This document shows, piece by piece, positions 57,079 to 64,000 of a stretch of DNA of 64,000 nucleotides. The DNA comes from Corinectria fuckeliana. Taxonomy: Eukaryota > Ascomycota > Sordariomycetes > Hypocreales > Nectriaceae. A model generated the notes under the pieces. The model had not been told where the DNA came from. It was given only the letters and a program-made list of their open reading frames with translations, and made no database searches. The stretch covers positions 62,001 through 126,000 of the forward strand of contig WPDH01000138.1 of the NCBI GenBank assembly GCA_019137255.1, in the 5' to 3' direction. How positions within the stretch are numbered: the first letter of the stretch is position 1; every line of letters starts with the position of its first letter. The translations under genes were made by a program, and so were the position numbers.

Positions 57079-58074
57079 ATGTCGTCTAATAACTCGCCTA
57101 CGTATCTTATTACCGCTGCCTCCGGCCACATTGGCCAACGGCTCGTTCCTCTCCTGCTGTCGCAGCCCTCCAAGCCCACGCTCGTCCTCCCTACCACCAA
57201 TCTTGATCGCCTAACCTTGCAACTCCAAAATGAATCAGACAAATCTCGCATCAAGGTCATCCAGGGAGATATTCAAGACCCAGTCTTCATAGAAGCTCTT
57301 CTCAAATCCCATAATGTAACAGCCGCGTTCGTATGTCTTGTCGGCGAGAACGAGCTGATGGTGACACTCAACTTATTCGACGCATTGAAACGGTCTGGAT
57401 CCGTCCAGCATCTTGTGTACTTGTCTTTATGCGGCCACATCAATCTCGATGCGGTTCAGGCGGGCTGGCTCCACAGCAACGCAGCGGGACATGTGCTGGT
57501 CAAACAGATCATTGAAGCGAAGCTGCGTCACGGCTTACCCACGCCACGAGGACAGCCAGGCGGGTTTAGTTGGACAATCGTCGGCCCGACTCTGTTCTTC
57601 GACAATGACTTGCGCAGCAAGCAGAGCATCCTGAAGCAGGGATTCTTTGACGAGCCGCTTGGGAGCAAAGGCGTCAGTAGGGTTGACCCTGGAGATATCG
57701 CATTGGCCGTAGCCAATGCGCTAGAAGACGATGGACAAGTGTGGGCTGGAAAGAAGGTCATGATTGGGAGCTTGGAGACGTATTCGAGCACCGATGTAGC
57801 CAAGTTGTGGTCGGAGGCGCTTGGAACCGTTGTCACCGCCGCCAAGAGTGATGACGATGGGCTTACAGCCTTCGAAGAGCTTTATAGGCCGAGAGTCCAT
57901 GCTGTCTATGCCAGAGATATGAGGTTGATGTACGAATGGTTCGACGCGAAGGGTTTTGGGATGACCGAGGCCGAGTTTCAGGATCAAGTCGCCTTGCTAG
58001 GCAAAACTCCAGCAAGTTACGAAAAGTTCGTCAGGAAAACTGCGGACGAGTGGAAGATAGGTGACTCGAAGTAG
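57079..58074 (+). CDS. NmrA-like NAD(P)-binding atypical SDR
   Basis: 331 residues, intronless. The N-terminal Rossmann motif YLITAASGHIGQRL (about 9-22) is a variant of TGxxGxxG. VIQGDIQDPVFIEALL (about 57-72) and the IVGPTLFFDN stretch (about 170-179) are typical of the NmrA/isoflavone-reductase group. The usual active-site Tyr-Lys pair of classical SDRs is not evident, as in many NmrA-like proteins, which either reduce small metabolites or act as redox sensors that bind NADP. A soluble cytosolic protein is expected. Related NmrA-like reductases occur in fungal metabolite clusters, including swainsonine (SwnN), but this gene is about 51 kb from the hybrid synthetase with unrelated genes between, so no link is claimed. 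Confidence 0.82.
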   Translation: MSSNNSPTYLITAASGHIGQRLVPLLLSQPSKPTLVLPTTNLDRLTLQLQNESDKSRIKVIQGDIQDPVFIEALLKSHNVTAAFVCLVGENELMVTLNLFDALKRSGSVQHLVYLSLCGHINLDAVQAGWLHSNAAGHVLVKQIIEAKLRHGLPTPRGQPGGFSWTIVGPTLFFDNDLRSKQSILKQGFFDEPLGSKGVSRVDPGDIALAVANALEDDGQVWAGKKVMIGSLETYSSTDVAKLWSEALGTVVTAAKSDDDGLTAFEELYRPRVHAVYARDMRLMYEWFDAKGFGMTEAEFQDQVALLGKTPASYEKFVRKTADEWKIGDSK

Positions 58075-58303
58075 GGCTAAGGCGATAACTAGACCTAGGA
58101 TTATCTTTGAAGTGCCCCTGCAATTGCTTCCAGTACTGTGCATCATGCCGAATTCTGACCGAGGTGCTGAACGGCCACTACACATCATCACTTAACCCAG
58201 CCGCCCCGCCGCTTGTGGTCAAGTATATACCTGGCTCTCATGCTTGACTTGAGCACTCTTCAACTCTGTAAAACCTGTTTGTACGACTTGCTACTGACTT
58301 TAT

Positions 58304-59161
58304 TTAGGCTGTGTTATAATACATCCGGATGCTTTTGATCTTGAAAATGGCATCTTGAGCCGGAGGTCCCACAGACCAGTACTTGCTGCCGCTAGACCAA
58401 TTGTTCCAAACCCAAGGGCCGGGTTGGCTTGGAACATTCTGGGTTGTCTGCCAAATCTTAACACCGTCAACGAAGAATTGGACTAAACCAGCCGTCCAGT
58501 CGGTACGATACTCGTGCTCAGTTGTAGTTGGGTGTGAAGGCGGAGCGACAGACATATTAGTACTCCTTCCATGTCCAGCCGTGTCCTGGTTGCTAAACCA
58601 GAGTTTGCGAGTGCCTTTGTTGGCGAGAGAGTTGGCGTCAGAGAGCCATTCAATATCACTCTCCTGCGTGTCAGACTTGTAGAAGAACATGCCTTGAGAC
58701 GGCATTGTGTTAGTACCCAAGGTATTCCAAGGCGATTGGAAGAATGGGAGGGGGCTCTTACCATTGCAAACGCCAGCAGGGTCGGCCAGAATAGCCACTG
58801 TTCTCACACTAGCGTATTTGATGTTTCCGACATTGGTCACAATCTGACCGCAGTTGTACGGCATTGCAGCCTGACGACCTTGGACGATAAGCTCAAGGTA
58901 GCCGTTGCGAACGACGGCGTTTGATGGAGTGAAACCGCGGGTAGGGCCGGCACTGTAGTTGCTTGCACTCAAGCCTTGCGGCAGTGTGTTTCCCGTGAAG
59001 TTCCAGACGGACTTGTGGGAGAACTGTGTCTGGCTATTAACCATGTACTTGCCATTCTTCAGCTTAGCCTCGGGAGAGAGCTTCAAGCCACTGGCTAGCA
59101 CCATGACCGTCGTCAGGCCCATGGCCATCATGGCAGTCGTTAAGCAAGAGACCAAATGCAT
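58304..59161 (-). CDS. Secreted GH16-like glycoside hydrolase with one stop-free intron
   Basis: Exons 59161-58762 and 58692-58304 give 262 residues. The intron at 58761-58693 has a GTAAGA donor, a perfect TACTAAC branch site and a CAAG acceptor. Its length is 69 bp with no in-frame stop, so the unspliced frame is also open (285 residues). A signal peptide covers about residues 1-24. The catalytic signature of clan GH-B, ExDxE, is Glu144-Asp146-Glu148 in QESDIEWLSD and appears soon after the splice junction. HEYRTDWTAGLVQFFVDG and the Trp-rich WVWNNWSSG fit the concanavalin-like beta-sandwich of family GH16. It probably cuts a beta-glucan (1,3 or 1,3-1,4) outside the cell. A TATA box lies 47 bp upstream of the ATG. 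Confidence 0.8.
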   Translation of the reverse strand: MHLVSCLTTAMMAMGLTTVMVLASGLKLSPEAKLKNGKYMVNSQTQFSHKSVWNFTGNTLPQGLSASNYSAGPTRGFTPSNAVVRNGYLELIVQGRQAAMPYNCGQIVTNVGNIKYASVRTVAILADPAGVCNGKSPLPFFQSPWNTLGTNTMPSQGMFFYKSDTQESDIEWLSDANSLANKGTRKLWFSNQDTAGHGRSTNMSVAPPSHPTTTEHEYRTDWTAGLVQFFVDGVKIWQTTQNVPSQPGPWVWNNWSSGSKYWSVGPPAQDAIFKIKSIRMYYNTA

Positions 59162-59207
59162 CGCGAATAATACCGGACAGCATGATGGGCAGAAGTCGTC
59201 TCAGCCA

Positions 59208-59213
59208 TTTATA
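59208..59213 (-). promoter_or_regulatory. TATA box of the GH16-like gene
   Basis: TATAAA on the minus strand 47 bp before the ATG, implying a very short 5' leader. Confidence 0.5.
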
Positions 59214-60176
59214 CCCAGCATATGCTGGCCATCCATGCTAAATTAGGTTTCCGCGACTCGAGTTGGCTGACAGTTAGACTGGCCCGACAGGAATGTAGTA
59301 AGCCATCGTTACTGTTCTCATTGGCGGACTGGTGACGCTTGTTTCTTGCTAGCCTTTGTGCATTCCTCGGGTATTTCGGGATCATGGGAGGCGTCGACGG
59401 AAGCATGAAAGGTGACGTGTCTAGTATGTCAAAAATCCCTGTCCGCTAACCTAGGGTCGACGGATCATTGACGGTTGTTGGCCCCCTGCGCTCGAACATT
59501 GCGGGAGAGATGTCGCCTGGATTGAGCCTTGAAAGATGGAAATGAGTCCTGTTCGCAACAGCAGCTTTACTGCCTCCTTCCTTGCATTAAGAGGGCTATG
59601 AAATATCGTGATACAACCTATGATGGGCGACGAAGGCATGAATACGAAGGCTGCGATATATCTATCGGTCAGTTCGCCCTCGCGTTAGCTATCATTGCAG
59701 TGGTGACACCACACGGAGTCCACCAGGATAGATAGCTTAACTTGTACTCCTGAGACGGGAAACGGGCAGACGCTCTAGTAGGCCTAGGAGGTTATGAGCT
59801 ACCAAAGGCAGATGGTCAGGTCCGTGTTGCGAGACGAAATGCTCAGATTAAGGTTGCACATCAAGCTTAGCGGTGCGAGGGAATTGACCAATACTTGACC
59901 AATGACTGGGCATCCTGAGATGGCTTTTTAGATGACACTAAGGGCCCGTCATCGTCAGCTGCCATTCGCGATCAAGTCGACCTGTTCTTGTTAGCTTCCT
60001 GCCACACTCGCACGACTCGCCCAAGAGAAAGCCGCAATCCCAGCCATCGGGGATGAACGAAGAAGAATCTGTACTGCAAAGAGGATAAAGTTCTTAGGTA
60101 TTTCGCTGAGTTCGTGTTTAACAGACCGCTATCTTGCTAACCTGCACACCTTGATCCCAAGCACAACAGCCTCGAC
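59214..60176. other. Intergenic
   Basis: About 960 bp upstream of the GH16-like gene and downstream of the helicase gene. Nothing recognisable; short plus-strand frames are not protein-like. Confidence 0.4.
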
Positions 60177-61892
60177 TTATGTGTCCAGAAAAGACCCCTT
60201 CGACAAACTTGCGTAGAATGCATTGACCTTGGGATGCACCGTTACCTTGCTGGAATGAAAGTTCAGAACCTGCAATCCCTCTATGGTTTTCGCACGGGAG
60301 AGTGCGACGTACGCTTGGCCTGTCTCAAAGACGCGGTCAAGATCTACCTTCACACGGTCCAGTGTCTGGCCTTGTGACTTATGGATACTGAGTGCCCATG
60401 CGAGGATGAGAGGGACTTGGACACGCGTTGCAATCTTCTCGACGGTCCAGCCATGTTCCGCCCGCAGGTTGGGCACCCACCGATTAACAGCCCATTCTAC
60501 AGGCTCACACAACTCAATCCGGCTGTTGTTACGTCCGACTCGAAAACGTACCACCGGATAGAGGAGTGGTTGCTGTTCTGGCATGCCATCAAAGGCTTGG
60601 TGATGAGGTTCACTATCCTCGTCGTCCCATCGCCTGTTGAAGAATGTATGCTTGTTTGCGAGGCCGATGACGAGTCCCTGAGAACCGTTCACGAGGGTCT
60701 TGTCTATGTTTTTAGTGAGCATCACTTGTGCTCCTTGCTTCAAGGTCAAGAACTCGGGAGCTATGCAGTTGCTCAACAGCCTCTTGCGTGTTGCCGCATC
60801 TTCAACTATCCCATCGTCCACTGCAGTATAGTTGTAGACTGTGCCGTTGAGATTTTGCAGCCGTCTCGAGTTTGCGCGGTCTGCTTCATGGCGTAGGGGA
60901 TAAAGCTCGGTAGCCTCTGCGCCATCATCTGCAGTTGGCCTGTGAAGTTTTCGAAAGGTGTCGATGGTGGCTGGTGAGAGGCGGCCTTCTCGAATCTCGT
61001 TCAACATTGCGGTAAACTCAGGATCCCTCTGTCTGTAAATCCGAGTCAGGCTGATGGTATGCTGGATTGCCCGATGCCAGGTCTTGGACTCAAAGCAGAA
61101 CCTTGGACTGCCATCATCTGACGCCCGAATGACAGGCGGAAGTTGGTGAAAGTCGCCAGTCACGACGAGCTGGATTCCTCCAAATGGCAGGTCTACTCCT
61201 CGGACCGTGCGCGCGATAGTATCAAGCTTATCGAATAGCACAGAGTCGATCATGGAGATCTCATCGATGACCAGAACGTCAACGCTTGTCCAGCGCCTCA
61301 GCTTGAACTTGGTGGTCAAGATGTCACCGATGAGCTTTTCGGTAGGCGCTTCACCAAGGGCGATTCCCGCGAAGCTATGAAGCGTCGTGCCGCCAATGGT
61401 GTGAGCTGCAAGGCCGGTAGAGGCGGTAACGCCAAAGCGCTCCTGATCCCCGAGGTACTTTGTCGCTAGGCTCCGAACGATCTCCTTTAGAAGTACCGAC
61501 TTGCCGGTACCTGCGGGACCTGTGAAGAAGACACTTTGCTCCTGCTTGACCACCAGATCGAGGATAGTCCGCTGTTCTTCGCTCAATTCGACCTCGTCAG
61601 GACTCAAATTGGCACGACTTTCTGCAATTCTGCCCACTTCAGGAAGTAGCTGAACTTGCTTGAGCGCTTTATTTGTTCGCTTTCTAGACTTCTTCGCTAA
61701 ACCACTCGTGGTAGAGAAGCACAGAGATGGTGTACGAAACCGCCTCTGTGTCGCCGAGTTTGAGAAGCGTGAGCCGGTCCGCGCAAGGCACCAAACATCC
61801 TGGCCTGTCGCAATCTATCAGATGTTGCTTCTGCCCTAAATCACAGTTGAATACTTACATGCACGGAATGGGCCTGTCCAAGAGGGTGGCAT
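60177..61892 (-). CDS. PIF1: PIF1-family ATP-dependent 5'-3' DNA helicase
   Basis: Exons 61892-61859 and 61804-60177 with a 54 bp intron give 553 residues. The start was chosen because the long frame itself has no ATG near its 5' end; splicing the short first exon yields an N-terminus rich in Arg and Ser (MPPSWTGPFRAC..., then SATQRRFRTPS), a likely mitochondrial presequence, followed by a basic KKSRKR patch that could act in the nucleus. Superfamily 1B motifs are in order: Walker A GPAGTGKS with Lys113, TASTGLAA, DEISM (191-195), GDFHQLPPV, LTRIYRQ, HKSQGQTLD and YVALSRAK. The family unwinds G-quadruplexes and RNA-DNA hybrids, works at telomeres and maintains mitochondrial DNA. It is compact: yeast Pif1 is longer, mainly at the N-terminus. 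All catalytic motifs look intact. Confidence 0.88.
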
Positions 61893-62504
61893 CACTATAG
61901 CCAATGTGGAAAGGATGTTTTTCCGGGCCAGGGATGTTTGAGGGGGAGAAAAGAGAGGAGAGGACAAGAGGGGCAGCATTTGAAACATTTGAAGCGATAT
62001 TATCACGTGACTCGGCTACATGCATCAGTGATTACATCTCTACTCGTCACATAACCAAAACCACAACGTTCAAATGACTTATCAGGGTCTCTCAAGGCTG
62101 AAGAGATCTTCCTTCATCATGCGGGACGACGAATGCATGTCTTGTGCCGCGAGAGATAGATGTGCATGTAATGGGCAATGCAACACGGAGGATCGAGATG
62201 ACTTCGTTTGTCTTGCATTAGATATCCACGTTTGCTTTAGCAGACGCTCGAGTAAAGACCCCATAGTTTAGCAGTAGACACTTGACCCTTGTGTCCCGTC
62301 CTCTCGACTAATCCCCTGTCTCTACTTTCGGATAAATGGAATGATGGCTCACAAAGGAGGGCTGGGAACGTGGTTCACCTGAAAAGCAGAGCGCCACAGC
62401 AAACAATTTACATTAATAGAGATTAAGAACTAAAAGTGACCAAGTCAACCAGAACGCACTTTCAACACGAAGTGGAAAGTGCCAATGCTGACGCCGATGT
62501 TACA
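61893..62504. other. Intergenic around the helicase promoter
   Basis: Promoter side of the helicase gene and 3' side of the next minus-strand gene. It contains only the doubtful Cys-rich frame described separately (62074-62271). Confidence 0.4.
62074..62271 (+). CDS. Doubtful small Cys-rich protein
   Basis: 65 codons from an ATG at 62074. Seven Cys occur within residues 21-55 (ECMSCAARDRCACNGQC and two later), which is rare by chance, but there is no signal peptide and no recognised family. It lies between the helicase gene and an unknown gene, divergent from the helicase. It may be a real small protein or a chance frame. Confidence 0.25.
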   Translation: MTYQGLSRLKRSSFIMRDDECMSCAARDRCACNGQCNTEDRDDFVCLALDIHVCFSRRSSKDPIV

Positions 62505-63791
62505 TCAAGATTGAGACCCCGCAGCCCTTCCGACTGGGTCCATGTGCCCCAAGGCAATATCTTGGCTGCTGTTCCCTGGCAGCCTCCGGCAACTGCAGCG
62601 CCCCATCTCTGCCATCGTCACCTGGTAAGGTCTCTTTCCATACACCTCATGGCTCTTCGCTTGCCTCTTCGAAGCTCGATCAACATCGTGATCAACGGAT
62701 CCGAGCATCGCCTTGGGCCCGAACCAAGGACCAGGGCCAAGAGCGTCGAGGGTCCTGATGTTGACATGAAGGTGGTCAGTGATGTCCATTCCGCCCTCGT
62801 TGCGATCGTCGAAGTGGCTCCATTGCGCTCCGCCCCTGTCGTTGTTGCCAAGTGATATCAGCTGTATCCCGGACCGGTCTTGTCGGGTAGAACTGTCGGA
62901 TTCTTTCACCCGCTTCTTCAAGGGAATGTCGACCACAGCGAAGTGGTTCTCGATGGTGTTGGCGACATCGTGGGCAATCACGTCGGGGAGGATGTTTATG
63001 GTGACTGTTGGCTTGGCTCCTCCATCCTGTGTAAGACTGGTGAAGGTGGCGCGACATTGGAGAAAGAACTGTGCCTGCAGTTTCGAGTCGCCGTCTGCGT
63101 TGACAGGCTCCAGGTCACTGAAAAGTGTCTGCCTGTTTTCCAGAAAATATTTCAGGGTCCATCCCTGGTTGAAGCTTGACAAGGTGGCAACGATGGCAGG
63201 CTCGATCTGGGATTTGGCATCTGAATCGTCCAGCTCCGTCTCCTTTCGGAGTGTTTCGATCACTGTGTCGATCTCCTCTTTGGCTGCCTTGATCTCAACC
63301 TTGCGCGACTTGACTCGGTTTGGGAGGGGGTAGCTTCTGAATGTCATCATATGATCTGGCCGGGAATCCCACAATTGAAGCAGGTCTAGTCTCGAAGTTG
63401 CTGCCAGCATGCTCTTGTAAAGGTACTTTGCGTCCTCTGCTTCCGAATCTTGGCCAGGTTTCGAGGTGTAGTCCAAGCACTTGACCCAGACATTCAGCTG
63501 ATGGACGTCCGCGAGTTGATACATGTGTTCGAGTATTCGGTCCTGAGCCTTCTTTTTGTTGTTGGGGAGAAGTGCATTGTCGATGTAATACACCACGTAG
63601 CGGTAGTTGCGTGACTTTTCCCAGTCGTTCTCCCACGGTCCTAATATCCGACAAGACTCATTGTGAGTGGGAGCGAAGGCAGGCGGTTTCATCGTATGAG
63701 GAGTATAGCCCTGGTTGGTAACATGATGCTGGGTGGGCTGGACAGAGTCACTTGTCGAAGGTGTTGGTAGAAAGCAGTCTAGGCAGCACAT
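62505..63791 (-). CDS. Hypothetical protein, about 428 residues
   Basis: The frame is open without introns; the ATG at 63791 was chosen because it follows a pyrimidine-rich leader and the longer frame upstream has no coding character. No family was recognised. What can be seen: a Cys/Pro/Ser-rich N-terminus of about 35 residues, then a mixed alpha/beta part (RYVVYYIDN, a lysine-rich helix, VHQLNVWVKCLD), a long charged helical stretch KSRKVEIKAAKEEIDTVIE that may form a short coiled coil, and LQAQFFLQCRATF further on. There is no signal peptide or membrane span. The last 35 residues are lower in quality and the true 3' end might differ. Composition is even and codon use fits a real gene. Confidence 0.55.
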   Translation of the reverse strand: MCCLDCFLPTPSTSDSVQPTQHHVTNQGYTPHTMKPPAFAPTHNESCRILGPWENDWEKSRNYRYVVYYIDNALLPNNKKKAQDRILEHMYQLADVHQLNVWVKCLDYTSKPGQDSEAEDAKYLYKSMLAATSRLDLLQLWDSRPDHMMTFRSYPLPNRVKSRKVEIKAAKEEIDTVIETLRKETELDDSDAKSQIEPAIVATLSSFNQGWTLKYFLENRQTLFSDLEPVNADGDSKLQAQFFLQCRATFTSLTQDGGAKPTVTINILPDVIAHDVANTIENHFAVVDIPLKKRVKESDSSTRQDRSGIQLISLGNNDRGGAQWSHFDDRNEGGMDITDHLHVNIRTLDALGPGPWFGPKAMLGSVDHDVDRASKRQAKSHEVYGKRPYQVTMAEMGRCSCRRLPGNSSQDIALGHMDPVGRAAGSQS

Positions 63792-64000
63792 GTTCGCGGT
63801 GTAGGAGGGGGAGTTGCTCTGGAAACTGGTGAGGTGCAAACGACAAAGTGAATGGGTGCTGCTGGCTATATAATGGAGAATAATGGGGTCTCGTCTACTG
63901 TCGATCCGAGAATAAAGCTTCACAGCCGGGTGACCTGCAAATTGAGGCCGTGCAGTGTCGGTAGGGTCAAAACAAGCCACAACCTGAGAGTGGTACGCAG
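63792..64000. promoter_or_regulatory. Upstream region of the hypothetical gene
   Basis: It has a pyrimidine-rich leader just before the ATG at 63791 and a TATATA-containing stretch near 63866-63871. The frame on the minus strand remains open through most of this region but starts only with non-ATG codons. Confidence 0.35.

Noticed and set aside
1..58074. Swainsonine cluster (SwnK-like hybrid plus the NmrA-like gene as SwnN)
   Set aside because: The NmrA-like gene is about 51 kb away behind unrelated genes, and the dioxygenase genes are absent from the window.
1..64000. tRNA, rRNA or CRISPR features
   Set aside because: No cloverleaf with A and B boxes, no rRNA-like stretch and no spaced direct-repeat array was recognised by reading; a tRNAscan run would settle the tRNA question.

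Overview
The window is nuclear DNA of a filamentous ascomycete (Pezizomycotina, most likely a sordariomycete; species not determined). The evidence is short 46-102 bp GT-AG introns with CTAAC-type branch points, large modular NRPS and NRPS-PKS genes, fungal transporter families, and an LTR retrotransposon saturated with C-to-T/G-to-A changes typical of repeat-induced point mutation (RIP). Several genes had to be assembled from exons by eye; in those the joined frames stay open and restore family motifs across each junction.

Positions 1-20807 look like a secondary-metabolite gene cluster. At the left edge, on the minus strand and cut by the window, is a hybrid NRPS-PKS with visible order A-T-KS-AT-KR-T. 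It shares a divergent promoter with a plus-strand PLP enzyme of the threonine aldolase / fungal alanine racemase fold. After an unannotated 2.2 kb stretch come a seven-exon POT/PTR2 transporter (minus) and, divergent from it, an intronless NRPS of about 2354 residues with order (C fragment)-A-T-C-A-T-C. One reading is that the PLP enzyme makes an unusual amino acid, the two megasynthetases use it, and the transporters move substrate or product. No product can be named.

Positions 21189-24677 are a gene graveyard: a DUF7580-type gene and an AcuF-like C2H2 zinc-finger gene, both broken. Then come a siderophore-type MFS transporter (25848-27811), an anion:cation symporter-type MFS transporter (28412-30194, minus) and an HD-domain cyanamide hydratase-like protein (32108-32914).

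Positions 34635-48742 hold ordinary accessory genes: a Golgi-type PLOD-like glycosyltransferase facing a bacterial-looking UDP-glucuronate-epimerase-like enzyme, a sugar-transporter-type MFS protein, a secreted SMP-30/lactonase-like beta-propeller and a small secreted four-cysteine protein, with long non-coding gaps.

Positions 49320-55063 are a complete but dead Ty1/Copia element: two 256 bp LTRs, a perfect 5 bp target duplication, and no open frame. To its right are a relic of an AzgA-type purine permease, an NmrA-like reductase, a secreted GH16-like glycanase with a stop-free 3n intron, a PIF1-family helicase with a likely mitochondrial presequence, and an unrecognised protein of about 428 residues. 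No tRNA, rRNA or CRISPR array was recognised.
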